The translations under genes and the position numbers were made by a program. From Bacteroidota bacterium (GTDB lineage Bacteria > Bacteroidota > Bacteroidia > Bacteroidales > SZUA-534): a stretch of 64,000 nucleotides of DNA. The notes beneath the pieces were generated by a model. The model ran no database searches. It saw only the letters and a program-made list of their open reading frames with translations, and was not told the origin of the DNA. Below, piece by piece: positions 36,235-44,797 of this stretch. The number at the start of each line of letters is the position of its first letter. Position 1 is the first letter of the stretch. The stretch spans positions 40,988 to 104,987 of the forward strand of contig QKGS01000057.1 of NCBI GenBank assembly GCA_003250355.1. The letters run 5' to 3'.

Positions 36235-37437
36235 CTATAACTCATCGGGGTTAACCGAATAATAATTCTTTAACGGATTTCCTAGTATGGTAACAAACCC
36301 TTTCACATCGTCGGCAGTCCATTTACCGGCAGCTTCACCGTATGCTCCAAATTTAGAATTCATTAGGTCTTTATCAGACTCAATACCAAGAACTGTAAAC
36401 ATATAAGGGCTTAATCGTACAAATACCTTTCCTGTAACATGCTTCTGAGTATCTTCAATAAATGCCTCAACATTACGCATAGCCGGTTCGAGGTATAATG
36501 AATCGTGTAGCATATTACCATACCAGCTTGAAAGCTGATCTTTCCAAAACATTTGGTTTTTGGTTAATGTATGTTTTTCAAGTTCGTGGTGCGATTTAAT
36601 TAAAATATTAGCCGCAACAGCTTCAAAACCTACACGTCCTTTGGTACCAATAATAGTGTCGCCTACGTGCATACCTCGTCCTATTGCATATTTTGCCCCT
36701 AATGCATTCAACTCACGAATCATATCAACCGGGTGATTGAACGATTTACCATTCAGTGTAACTATTTGACCACTCTTAAAACCTATTTCAATTTCAGTAG
36801 GTTCAGTTTCCTGAAGCTGACTTGGAAATGCACTGTTGGGCAATGGTTTGCGCGAAGTTAATGTCTCTTTTCCACCAACACTTGTACCCCATAAGCCTGC
36901 ATTTATACTATACTCCATTTTGGTAAAGTCGGCTACAACACCATGCTTTTTCAAATATTCAATCTCATACTCACGACTCAATTGCTCATCGCGGATAAGT
37001 GCTATAATTTTAACATTAGGAATAAGTAAGTTAAAAACAAGGTCGAAACGAACCTGGTCGTTACCTGCACCTGTACAACCGTGAGCAACATATTCTACGC
37101 CAATTTTCTTTGCGTATTCGGCAATAGCTTTTGCCTGAAAAAAACGCTCTGAACTAACCGATAAAGGGTAAGTATTATTTTTGAGCACATTGCCATAAAT
37201 CATAAATTTAATGCAGTGCTCGTAGTATTCTTTCTCAACATTTAAAACCACATGGCCTTTTACACCAAGTAGCTTTGCTTTGCGTTCTATTTCAGCAAGG
37301 TCGTCGTTAGAAAAACCACCGGTATTTGCAACTACCGATATTACATCCATACCTTTCTCAACTGCAAGATACTTTGCGGTATAAGTAGTATCTAATCCTC
37401 CGCTATAGGCTAATAAAACTGTTTTCTTATCTGACAT
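36235..37437 (-). CDS. argG: Argininosuccinate synthase
   Basis: A 400-residue ATP-dependent ligase joining citrulline and aspartate. The N-type ATP pyrophosphatase P-loop LLAYSGGLDTTYTAKYL, VAHGCTGAGNDQVRFD, YSINAGLWGTSVGGKE and the IGRGMHVGDTIIGTKGRVGFEA block are all typical ArgG signatures. It is the second gene of the operon, starting 10 nt after the GNAT gene. Its substrate citrulline needs a carbamoyltransferase that is not encoded in this window. Confidence 0.94.
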   Translation of the reverse strand: MSDKKTVLLAYSGGLDTTYTAKYLAVEKGMDVISVVANTGGFSNDDLAEIERKAKLLGVKGHVVLNVEKEYYEHCIKFMIYGNVLKNNTYPLSVSSERFFQAKAIAEYAKKIGVEYVAHGCTGAGNDQVRFDLVFNLLIPNVKIIALIRDEQLSREYEIEYLKKHGVVADFTKMEYSINAGLWGTSVGGKETLTSRKPLPNSAFPSQLQETEPTEIEIGFKSGQIVTLNGKSFNHPVDMIRELNALGAKYAIGRGMHVGDTIIGTKGRVGFEAVAANILIKSHHELEKHTLTKNQMFWKDQLSSWYGNMLHDSLYLEPAMRNVEAFIEDTQKHVTGKVFVRLSPYMFTVLGIESDKDLMNSKFGAYGEAAGKWTADDVKGFVTILGNPLKNYYSVNPDEL

Positions 37438-37447
37438 ATCTATTCTA

Positions 37448-38038
37448 TTAATTTTCTATTTCATTGTGAAGTTCTGCAATATGTTCATTTGCAGAATTTT
37501 TCTTGCCGTGTTCATATATCATACCTGTACACAGGCACATTTTATGATTTGTACGCTCCAGTATATCATAATTAACACATCCCTTACAGCCTGCCCAAAA
37601 AGCAGGATCGGTAGTAAGTTCAGAAAAAGTAACAGGTCGGTAACCAAGCTTAAAATTTATATTAAGCACTGCATTACTTGTAGTTATTCCAAATACTTTT
37701 GCATCAGGATAAAGCGTTTTTGATAACTCCAGTATCTTCTTCTTTATTTGTGAAGCAAGGCTCAAGCCTCTATATTCGGGATGAACTATTAAACCGGAGT
37801 TAGCAACAAACTTTTTATGCTCCCATGTTTCTATATACGAAAAGCCCACAATACTATCACCGTCGACTGCAACTACGGCCTTACCTTCACGTATTTTCTT
37901 TTCAATATACTCCGGCGAACGCTTAGCAATTCCTGTACCGCGTATTCTTGCTGCTTCCTCAATCATTGTGCATATTTCAGCAGCAAACTTTGTGTGCTGC
38001 TCTTCTGCAATGAGAATTTTTACTTCTTTCTTTTCCAT
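37448..38038 (-). CDS. GNAT N-acyltransferase, probable N-acylglutamate synthase of the arg operon
   Basis: A 196-residue GNAT protein. The acetyl-CoA loop is in SGLIVHPEYRGLSLASQIKK (about residues 81-100) and TTSNAVLNINFKLGY (about 119-133) is motif B. As first gene of an arginine operon it is the likely enzyme acylating glutamate (N-acetyl- or N-succinylglutamate synthase), although it lacks the amino-acid-kinase domain of classical ArgA. Unusually, the C-terminal tail has Cys151, Cys154, Cys168 and Cys170 (WAGCKGC and KMCLC), a possible metal-binding or redox element. A GGGAGG motif stands 8 nt before the ATG, an unusually good Shine-Dalgarno for this phylum. Confidence 0.72.
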   Translation of the reverse strand: MEKKEVKILIAEEQHTKFAAEICTMIEEAARIRGTGIAKRSPEYIEKKIREGKAVVAVDGDSIVGFSYIETWEHKKFVANSGLIVHPEYRGLSLASQIKKKILELSKTLYPDAKVFGITTSNAVLNINFKLGYRPVTFSELTTDPAFWAGCKGCVNYDILERTNHKMCLCTGMIYEHGKKNSANEHIAELHNEIEN

Positions 38039-38108
38039 CTCAAAGCCTCCCTACTTTTTCTACTGTAAATAAACAACTTCACTTATTAATTAATTATAAC
38101 AACTAAAA

Positions 38109-38132
38109 GAAGCCTGCCACAAGGCAAGCTTC
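38109..38132 (-). terminator. Hairpin in the arg-operon leader (terminator or attenuator)
   Basis: On the minus strand GAAGCTTGCC-TTGT-GGCAGGCTTC with one mismatch, followed by TTTT. It lies 70 nt upstream of the GNAT gene and about 165 nt after the nucleotidyltransferase stop. It could end that upstream transcript or attenuate arg mRNA started at the promoter near 38253. Confidence 0.6.
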
Positions 38133-38234
38133 TCAACTTTTGCTTTATTTGTTTAGTCTAATATTTAAATCAAACTATTAATACAATTTCAAATAACCGG
38201 CTTTATGCATTGTTTTGTATATTTATACATTCTT

Positions 38235-38260
38235 TTTGCATAAAAATTCATGCAAATATA
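38235..38260 (-). promoter_or_regulatory. Candidate arg-operon promoter overlapped by an ARG-box-like palindrome
   Basis: On the minus strand the -7 box TATATTTG (38253-38260) runs directly into a palindrome, TTTGCAT and ATGCAAA arms around 8 nt (38235-38256). The plus-strand core TGCATAAAAATTCA differs at one fixed position from the ArgR box core TGAATnnnnATTCA. An operator sitting on the start site would give ArgR repression. No argR gene is in the window, so this is inference. Confidence 0.5.
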
Positions 38261-38296
38261 CAAATATCTTGAATATTTAAACATATAATTGCATAA

Positions 38297-39202
38297 TTAT
38301 TCCCATAAATTTGCCGGATATTTTCCTTCTTCAACCAGTTTTTGAATTTTTTTCACTGTTTCAGGTCGGTCTTCTTTGTAAGTAACTCCAAACCAATTAG
38401 CATCAGAATTTAAAACACGTGTTTTCACTTTTCCCTCTTTCATTAAATCATCAACAACAAAAGGTATATAAAACTCCGATTTTGGTTTATCTCCATCTTT
38501 TTTAAGAAATGCAGTAAACTTTTCTTCCAAATGCATAAAAATTGAAGCATGAAACCCCCAGAAATTCATTGACACAGCGTCATTATCATTTAACACATAC
38601 TCTGTACCATTTTCAACATATACTATTTTTCCATTTTCTTTACGTGAAATAGCCGTACGCTCATTTACTGTTTGTAAATACCCGTCATTATCGGTTTCAC
38701 AAACTCCGCGCGACACTGTTCCAAAATCTGACAGTGTTTTATCAAGACGATAGCCACACATTGCATACTCTGTCTCCGATGCTGAACCGGTTAAAAAATC
38801 GGCAGTAACCTGATATGCCTCAGCTCCATAGAAATCATCGGCATTAATAACTGCAAACGACTCTTTCACAACCTCATTTGCTACCCATATTGCATGGCCT
38901 GTTCCCCAAGGTTTATCTCTATCAGGATTATTAATTGTAACTCCGGCCGGTAACTTCTCCAATTCCTGAAATACAAGTTCTACCTCTATTTTTCCTTTCA
39001 ATTTATCGACAAATTGCATTTTAAAATCATCTTCAAAGCTTTTGCGTATAATAAACACAACCTTACCAAATCCGGCTCTAATAGCATCATATACGGAGTA
39101 TTCCATAATTGTTTCACCTGAAGGTCCAAGTTTATCAAGTTGTTTTAATCCTCCGTAGCGACTTCCCATTCCGGCTGCAAGAATCATTAATGTAGGTTTC
39201 AT
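38297..39202 (-). CDS. Nucleotidyltransferase family protein (sugar-nucleotide type)
   Basis: A 301-residue NTP-transferase fold protein. The N-terminal LAAGMGSRYGGLKQLDKLG is the nucleotide-binding signature, and INADDFYGAEA provides the metal-binding Asp. EYSVYDAIRAG and GTGHAIWVANEV resemble glucose-1-phosphate/mannose-1-phosphate nucleotidyltransferases. The substrate cannot be named. No membrane segments are visible. It precedes the arg promoter but is separated from it by a hairpin, so a functional link with arginine is unlikely. Confidence 0.8.
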   Translation of the reverse strand: MKPTLMILAAGMGSRYGGLKQLDKLGPSGETIMEYSVYDAIRAGFGKVVFIIRKSFEDDFKMQFVDKLKGKIEVELVFQELEKLPAGVTINNPDRDKPWGTGHAIWVANEVVKESFAVINADDFYGAEAYQVTADFLTGSASETEYAMCGYRLDKTLSDFGTVSRGVCETDNDGYLQTVNERTAISRKENGKIVYVENGTEYVLNDNDAVSMNFWGFHASIFMHLEEKFTAFLKKDGDKPKSEFYIPFVVDDLMKEGKVKTRVLNSDANWFGVTYKEDRPETVKKIQKLVEEGKYPANLWE

Positions 39203-39246
39203 AATTTATTAAATTAGTTTTTATAAATTCCATATTTATAGTACCA

Positions 39247-39254
39247 CAAATTTA
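39247..39254 (-). promoter_or_regulatory. -7 promoter box (TAAATTTG) of the nucleotidyltransferase gene
   Basis: An exact TAnnTTTG match on the minus strand with a TTG 18 nt further upstream as the -33 element, 44 nt before the ATG. Confidence 0.6.
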
Positions 39255-39363
39255 GAATTTAGGTATACATATCAAGAGTAAAAATAAAAAAAACACTATT
39301 TTTTATCATTTAAGCACAAGTTATACCAACAACAAACGTCAATACCCTGAAATTTGCATAGTA

Positions 39364-39930
39364 ATGACAGAAACTCAACTCGTAACAGAACTAAAGAAAG
39401 GGAACGAAAAAGCATTTCGCTTTCTAATAAAACAATACAAAGGCAAAGTATTTAATACCTGTTACGGGTTTATTCACAATAAATTCGATGCCGACGACAT
39501 TGCTCAAGAGGTATTTATTGAAATTTATAATTCTATAAACAATTTTAAAGCAGAATCAACTCTATCAACTTGGATATACAGAATAACCGTAAACAAATCG
39601 CTCGATGCATTAAGAAAACAAAAACGAAGAAACAGATTTAATTTATACGACAATAGCGATAAGGAAATTAAGTCAATAGCTGATAGCAACACACTTAATC
39701 CCGATGAAATATTTGAAAGCAATGAACGTATTTCAATACTAAACAGTGCAATAGACAAATTGCCCGATACTCAGAAAACAACATTTGTTCTTCATAAATA
39801 TGAACAACTAAGCTATAAAGAAATTGCGGCAATAACAGGCAATACCCTTTCGTCAGTAGAATCGCTAATGCATAGAGCTAAAGAGAATTTAAAAAAGCAT
39901 TTATATAAATATTACAGAAATTCACTATAA
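39364..39930 (+). CDS. ECF-family RNA polymerase sigma factor
   Basis: A 188-residue sigma-70 family protein with only regions 2 and 4. Region 2 spans about residues 20-90 (FNTCYGFIHNKFDADDIAQEVFIEIY, then STLSTWIYRITVNKSLDALRKQKR). Region 4 spans about 125-185 (LPDTQKTTFVLHKYEQLSYKEIAA, then SSVESLMHRAKENLKK). It directs transcription of a stress regulon when its anti-sigma is inactivated. The next gene (a 106-residue single-pass membrane protein) and the following anchored CpxP-like protein give an order similar to CnrH/CnrY/CnrX heavy-metal sensing. Confidence 0.92.
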   Translation: MTETQLVTELKKGNEKAFRFLIKQYKGKVFNTCYGFIHNKFDADDIAQEVFIEIYNSINNFKAESTLSTWIYRITVNKSLDALRKQKRRNRFNLYDNSDKEIKSIADSNTLNPDEIFESNERISILNSAIDKLPDTQKTTFVLHKYEQLSYKEIAAITGNTLSSVESLMHRAKENLKKHLYKYYRNSL

Positions 39931-39979
39931 CTGCGCAAGTTTTATTATAAACCAACGTCAAAAACTTAAAATAAAAACA

Positions 39980-40300
39980 ATGAACAATTTTAATATACAT
40001 AATGAAGTAACCCAAACCATAAACAGTTTGGATAATTGGCAAAAAATAGAACCCGATATGTTTTTTGCTTCACGTGTATTAAATAAACTTAACCAAAGTC
40101 AGAGTAAAATATTTCACCTTAATCCGATTATGAAAGCTGCTATAATTGCCGGTGTATTATTAATTAACTCAATTAGCATTACATATTATATTTTACCGGA
40201 AAAGAATTTTGAAACATCGGACAACAATATTACTACAATGATATATGAAGAATATAATATAAATGGCTACTTAGCCGACAATGATTTAATATTCGAATAA
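39980..40300 (+). CDS. Probable membrane-anchored anti-sigma factor
   Basis: A 106-residue protein with an N-terminal cytoplasmic helical part (about residues 1-48), one transmembrane helix (MKAAIIAGVLLINSISITYYI, about 50-70) and a short acidic periplasmic tail. Size, topology and position immediately after an ECF sigma gene suggest it is the anti-sigma factor, similar in plan to CnrY. No zinc-binding anti-sigma motif (HxxxCxxC) is present. Function is inferred from context only. Confidence 0.6.
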   Translation: MNNFNIHNEVTQTINSLDNWQKIEPDMFFASRVLNKLNQSQSKIFHLNPIMKAAIIAGVLLINSISITYYILPEKNFETSDNNITTMIYEEYNINGYLADNDLIFE

Positions 40301-40311
40301 AACTTTACAAA

Positions 40312-40809
40312 ATGAGAAAATTCAACAACAAAACACTACTATTAGCAATAGCTATACTATTGATAGCTAATCTATTGTTTCTTACTGCCATAATATTACT
40401 ACCGCTTAAACAATCCAATAACGGAGGCATTAAGCATTTTAAGGGACATAAACAACCACCTTTTGAACACATACTTATAAATGAACTCGACCTTAACAAT
40501 GTACAAATAGAACAAATAAAAACAGACAGATTAGGTTTTAAAGAACAAAAATGGACTATTCGAGAACAAATGCACAACATAAGGGCTGAAATAAATAAAG
40601 AACTAATTAAAGACAGCCCTGATTCAATGATTATTGACAGCCTTATAAAAACATTTGCTGCAAAGCACATTGAATTTGACACTCACAACATTCACAGCCT
40701 ACTAGCTATAAAGAAATACTTAAATAATGAGCAAAAAATCAAATTCGATAGTATTGTCTGTAACAATAGTTTACAAAAAAGATATTTCAAAAATAGAGAC
40801 AACAATTAA
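40312..40809 (+). CDS. Membrane-anchored CpxP/CnrX-like periplasmic sensor protein
   Basis: A 165-residue protein with an N-terminal transmembrane anchor (LLLAIAILLIANLLFLTAIILL, about residues 9-30) and a periplasmic helical domain. The domain is similar in pattern to the Spy/CpxP/CnrX heavy-metal-resistance fold: LDLNNVQIEQIKTDRLGF, and LNNEQKIKFDSIV as the LTxxQ-like ending. His residues cluster after the membrane (HFKGHKQPPFEH) and later (KHIEFDTHNIHS), possible metal ligands. It starts 11 nt after the anti-sigma-like gene, consistent with a co-sensor role. Confidence 0.65.
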   Translation: MRKFNNKTLLLAIAILLIANLLFLTAIILLPLKQSNNGGIKHFKGHKQPPFEHILINELDLNNVQIEQIKTDRLGFKEQKWTIREQMHNIRAEINKELIKDSPDSMIIDSLIKTFAAKHIEFDTHNIHSLLAIKKYLNNEQKIKFDSIVCNNSLQKRYFKNRDNN

Positions 40810-40835
40810 GTTTAATTTTTTAAAAAACACATATT

Positions 40836-41306
40836 ATGAAACAGTTAACTGCAATTTTAACAACAGTGGTACTAGCAATAGCCTTATCGGCAAATGGACA
40901 ACCACCACAGGGGCAAGGCAGAATGCAAAACAGCAACTGCGCACAAAGTAAAAATATGGGAGCAAAACACGACCATATGTTTAAGATGTTAGACCTATCA
41001 GTAGAGCAAAAAGAAAAGATAAAAAGCCTCAAGCTAGAACATCAAAAAAATATGTTACCCATAAGAAATGAGATAGGTGAGAAAAAGGCAAAACTACAAA
41101 CCCTTACCACTACTGACCCTATTGACCGCAAAGCCGTTGATGCATTAGTATCAGAAATTGGCACTCTAAGAACTAAAATGATGATAGAAAAAGTGAATCA
41201 TCGTCTAAATGTTCGATCTGTGCTAAATGAAGAGCAAAAGATAAAATTCGATTCTCACAAGCCAATGTGTGAAGGTAAAGGTAAAAACGGATATGGCAAG
41301 TTCTAA
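40836..41306 (+). CDS. Spy/CpxP-like periplasmic protein
   Basis: A 156-residue exported protein (signal peptide ending near ALSANGQ) with the two-helix hairpin pattern of Spy/CpxP/ZraP proteins: MLDLSVEQKEKIKSLKLEHQ and VLNEEQKIKFD are LTxxQ-like motifs. The mature N terminus has NCAQ and a KHDHMF segment, and the tail has HKPMCEGKGK, so Cys/His sites for metal or disulfide exist at both ends. It is the last gene of the ECF sigma module and probably its effector: a periplasmic chaperone or metal scavenger. A strong terminator follows. Confidence 0.75.
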   Translation: MKQLTAILTTVVLAIALSANGQPPQGQGRMQNSNCAQSKNMGAKHDHMFKMLDLSVEQKEKIKSLKLEHQKNMLPIRNEIGEKKAKLQTLTTTDPIDRKAVDALVSEIGTLRTKMMIEKVNHRLNVRSVLNEEQKIKFDSHKPMCEGKGKNGYGKF

Positions 41307-41328
41307 TATTTCAAAATAGTATAATAAA

Positions 41329-41358
41329 AAATGCTGTCTCAAAATTGAAACAGCATTT
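41329..41358 (+). terminator. Terminator of the ECF sigma module
   Basis: A 9-bp hairpin, AAATGCTGT paired with ACAGCATTT around a 12-nt loop, followed by a run of T, 22 nt after the last stop of the module. Confidence 0.85.
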
Positions 41359-41466
41359 TTTTTATATCATTATCCCCGATTAAACCCTAACCATGCATTT
41401 AAATTGAAATACTAAAGTTAAATGAAGGATTCTCAAAGCTTTATAGAGTTTATGTTGTTAGCCCTT

Positions 41467-41499
41467 CGGGTTCAACCCGCTATAATGCGTTGCATTATA
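41467..41499. repeat. Two adjacent perfect hairpins in the 41307-41556 spacer
   Basis: CGGGTT-C-AACCCG (41467-41479) and TATAATGC-GTT-GCATTATA (41481-41499) stand side by side with no T tract. No gene is visible in the surrounding spacer. They resemble REP-like or mobile intergenic palindromes more than terminators. Confidence 0.6.
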
Positions 41500-41556
41500 A
41501 AGATACCGGTTACTAATTGATTAAAGCAATTTAAAAAACATAATACATAATGCGGG

Positions 41557-43002
41557 TTAAAATTCCGAATAAGCATCAATAATTGGTTCATTTTGGAATC
41601 CGTTTGCTCCAATTATAATATTTAAGCCTGTCATTATACTTATACGATCTAAGCGATCGGGTATCCATGGCACAGTAGTAACTTCCTTGTTAGAGTCAAC
41701 TATATTGTAGTCGTTATATTTAATTGGCACATAATCAACCATTAAATACCATTGAAGCGGTCCGCCTCTGAAACCCAGCCCTAAGCCAACACTATTGTAT
41801 CCCGAAAAAGTAAGGTTATAACTTAGCGATGTTGTTAAAAACTTATACATATTAACATTGGCTGAAAGTGTTAACTCTTGCTGAATATTCTTTCTGTAAA
41901 AAGCTGTTTTCGATAAAAACCCAACTGTAAAATAATGGTTCACATTATATGCCGCACCCAAATACATTTTTGGAGCTAAAAACTGCCGGAACGATTGGGT
42001 AGTATCGTGCGACACCTCGATTGTATTAGCTATGGAATCGCCCATTTCGGTAAACAATTCCTCCATATTGTCAATATCAGTAATAGGAACATTCACACCT
42101 TGAAATGAATAATTTCCTTTACTACTAATATTATTAAGATTTGAATTCCAATTGATAAAGCCTACATCGTTTAATGCAGCAGAGAAAATCCATTTATCAT
42201 CAATTTCATACACCGCTCCAAAGTCGAATGCAAAACCAGGATTTTTCAGAATAAACTGATCGGGCGATATTTCCGGAACATCCACAGAATCGACAACTCC
42301 ATCGTCGCCTATATACATATCGGCAGGAAATGAGCCGTGAATAGTTCCGTCAATATTATAACTCCACTCCTGCTCCGATGTGTTAAGCGAAAAATTATTA
42401 AACTTAGTTATTACGGCAGCTGTACCAAAGAGTGCTTTTGCATGAACCCCGGCTCTGAACCGTTGACTAAACTGATATGTATAACCCAATGAGAGCTCGG
42501 TATATGCAATAGTATTTACACCAATTGTACTAAAGTCGTAGCTTGAACCATCGGGAAATCCTATTTCTGCCATCTCAAAAAAAGCTTTTGGTACTGCAAT
42601 ATTGGCACTTATTTTTTCAGAAACTCCTACGGTAACATATCCTCGTTTGCCTCTCCATCCAAAAACTATCGGCATTACCGTTGCTTCTACATCAATATTT
42701 GCTGATTTACCTATTCGTTTATACAACTTTCCATAATTAAATCCATCTTTCAATGGGTTCAACGAGGTATTTCCGTTTGGTTGAATTAAATTACCTGGCG
42801 ACAACTCTGTGCCCAATGAACCATAAATAGTTGGTATACCAATAAAGAAATTGGTACGCGGAACCATTGCCGGATTCAAAAAGTTACTCTGTGGTATATT
42901 CTCCAAATAATATAACGATGCAGGATACTGAGCATTTGCTGAAAAAGCAAAGCTAAGTCCTAATAAAAGCAGTAAAATATATTTTCTTATAAAAATCTTC
43001 AT
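41557..43002 (-). CDS. DUF5723 family outer-membrane protein
   Basis: A 481-residue protein with a signal peptide ending near FSANAQ and a barrel-like mature part. LENIPQSNFLNPAMVPRTNF at the start and repeated glycine/aromatic strands resemble DUF5723, a Bacteroidota outer-membrane family of unknown function related to PorV/FadL-type barrels. It is the last of three leftward genes after the OmpA/PorE-like protein and the lipoprotein, separated from the latter by 17 nt. Together they probably form an outer-membrane complex. Confidence 0.72.
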   Translation of the reverse strand: MKIFIRKYILLLLLGLSFAFSANAQYPASLYYLENIPQSNFLNPAMVPRTNFFIGIPTIYGSLGTELSPGNLIQPNGNTSLNPLKDGFNYGKLYKRIGKSANIDVEATVMPIVFGWRGKRGYVTVGVSEKISANIAVPKAFFEMAEIGFPDGSSYDFSTIGVNTIAYTELSLGYTYQFSQRFRAGVHAKALFGTAAVITKFNNFSLNTSEQEWSYNIDGTIHGSFPADMYIGDDGVVDSVDVPEISPDQFILKNPGFAFDFGAVYEIDDKWIFSAALNDVGFINWNSNLNNISSKGNYSFQGVNVPITDIDNMEELFTEMGDSIANTIEVSHDTTQSFRQFLAPKMYLGAAYNVNHYFTVGFLSKTAFYRKNIQQELTLSANVNMYKFLTTSLSYNLTFSGYNSVGLGLGFRGGPLQWYLMVDYVPIKYNDYNIVDSNKEVTTVPWIPDRLDRISIMTGLNIIIGANGFQNEPIIDAYSEF

Positions 43003-43019
43003 CTTCGTATTGGTTAGGT

Positions 43020-44783
43020 TTAGTTATTGCTTTTGCTTCTAATATTAACAGTTACTTTTGTTTTAGTATAGTTATAATCGTGCAGCTTAACAAAGCTATT
43101 GGTTGAAGCTCCGGCTGTTTCGGCAGTAGTTATTATAAGTAACTTTTTAATATCTTCTTTCCTAAAATCTTCCAGTTTTGCTCCAGATAAGCTTATAATA
43201 AAATCAGAATTCGGAACATTTGTTGTATCAACTGCTCCACCGGCAGTGATTCCACTCCACTTAAGTATCTCCTGATTTGCAATAAGTTGGCCTCCATTCA
43301 TATACTTTGACCCATCTTCATAAGCAGCCCATATATCAAGATCTAATCTGAAAGGAAATGCATTTTGAAACTGAAACTTAATATCAACAGAAGCAATATT
43401 ATCTAACGGATCAAAATCGTCGGGGTTGTCAGGTTTTTTAAATAATTCGTTTACATCGAAAGCGGCAGTATCTGTTCGCTTATATGCATCGGTTCTAAAC
43501 CAAAATGGTAACATTAATATCAACTCAGAATCGAATTCATTACGGTCGGTTACAAAATTAGGTTCTGAAGGATTCTCTCCATCAGGGTTACTTTTTGCTT
43601 CTACATTGAATGTAATATTATAAGGATAATGATTTAATATTTCTTCAAGGTTAGAGTTCTGGTTATTTATTTCTATTCTACCATCGTAAGGTAATACACC
43701 ATTTCCATTATTCCAATTTGCATTTCCAAGGCTAATGGGTTCCCCTCCCCAAGTTAAATCTTCTGCATTTGGAAGTGAAGACTTAAAACTTGCATTTACA
43801 AGCTTGGCAGTTACCGGAACTCCAAAATAGTTTTTATAGTCAACATATACTCTAGGCTCTTTAAACTGAACTTTATCAAGAAAATCCATCTCCTCAAAAA
43901 TATTGAACTCCATCTGAAATTCATCAGACATGGGAGTACCCTTACCAAAATAACCTGTAAGGTAATCGGGCGACATATTATCTAAGCTTATTGAATAATC
44001 GAGTTTAGTTGGAGGATTAAATGGATCAAATGGAGTTCCGGACAATCCTATTCCACTTGCAACTATCTCTACATCAATAAAACTGGAATCTCTAACCGGC
44101 TCATTGTGACTAAAGTTAATTTCATACCCTGCAAGATCAGCCTGTCCTGAAAATGCCTGATTGATATTCCCTCCATATATTTCAAGTACTTGTCCATCTT
44201 TGGTAACATTCGTAAAACGCACAATATAACCACCCGAAAGGGCACTAATACCGCTAACATTAACAGAAACTTGCCCTGCTGAAAATTTACCCATATCGAA
44301 TCGCTGATCGGGGCTTCCATTTACAACAATTTTATCTTTTATGGTTTCGGCATGAGTTGAAACTATTTTACTTGCACTCTTAGTTGAAGTAAAAAGTGAA
44401 GCATCAAAATCGTAACTGCCCGAATAGTTTTTCGAAGGCATATCGGCAACATCGTCCCACTTATAATCGAACGGTTGCTTATACTCGGCATACAACAACC
44501 CTTTTTCAATTGCTCCGGTATCTACCTTAATCATTACCGGATTTTGTACTGTACTATCCTGCAACACTTCAAGCATTTCAACTGCAGTAAACTTTGAATT
44601 AATTAATGGTGCAGCCAAATTAATTGGCCTGTTATATTCAAAAGCATCATCAGGTATAACAACTTTCTTTTTACAAGAAATCATTAATACCGGAACAACT
44701 AATAAAACCAACATTGCAAGTTTTATAAACCTATTATTCTGAAATAGATTTTTTATCCTTAGTGTATTATAAATATTTTTCAT
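43020..44783 (-). CDS. Large hypothetical outer-membrane lipoprotein
   Basis: A 587-residue lipoprotein with a long positively charged N terminus, hydrophobic segment and lipobox (VLMISC, Cys37), then KKK. The mature part is rich in beta-strand patterns and Asp/Asn, and I recognise no enzyme motif. The segments LAAPLINSKFTAVEML and ITTAETAGASTNSFVKLHDY are not diagnostic to me. Lying 14 nt after the OmpA-like gene and 17 nt before the DUF5723 barrel, it is probably a surface or periplasmic partner of that complex. Confidence 0.7.
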   Translation of the reverse strand: MKNIYNTLRIKNLFQNNRFIKLAMLVLLVVPVLMISCKKKVVIPDDAFEYNRPINLAAPLINSKFTAVEMLEVLQDSTVQNPVMIKVDTGAIEKGLLYAEYKQPFDYKWDDVADMPSKNYSGSYDFDASLFTSTKSASKIVSTHAETIKDKIVVNGSPDQRFDMGKFSAGQVSVNVSGISALSGGYIVRFTNVTKDGQVLEIYGGNINQAFSGQADLAGYEINFSHNEPVRDSSFIDVEIVASGIGLSGTPFDPFNPPTKLDYSISLDNMSPDYLTGYFGKGTPMSDEFQMEFNIFEEMDFLDKVQFKEPRVYVDYKNYFGVPVTAKLVNASFKSSLPNAEDLTWGGEPISLGNANWNNGNGVLPYDGRIEINNQNSNLEEILNHYPYNITFNVEAKSNPDGENPSEPNFVTDRNEFDSELILMLPFWFRTDAYKRTDTAAFDVNELFKKPDNPDDFDPLDNIASVDIKFQFQNAFPFRLDLDIWAAYEDGSKYMNGGQLIANQEILKWSGITAGGAVDTTNVPNSDFIISLSGAKLEDFRKEDIKKLLIITTAETAGASTNSFVKLHDYNYTKTKVTVNIRSKSNN

Positions 44784-44797
44784 TATTCAATGATTTT

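Noticed and set aside
40727..40951. A 74-residue frame bridging the CnrX-like and Spy-like genes
   Set aside because: It overlaps both well-supported genes in another frame and shows no protein-like features.
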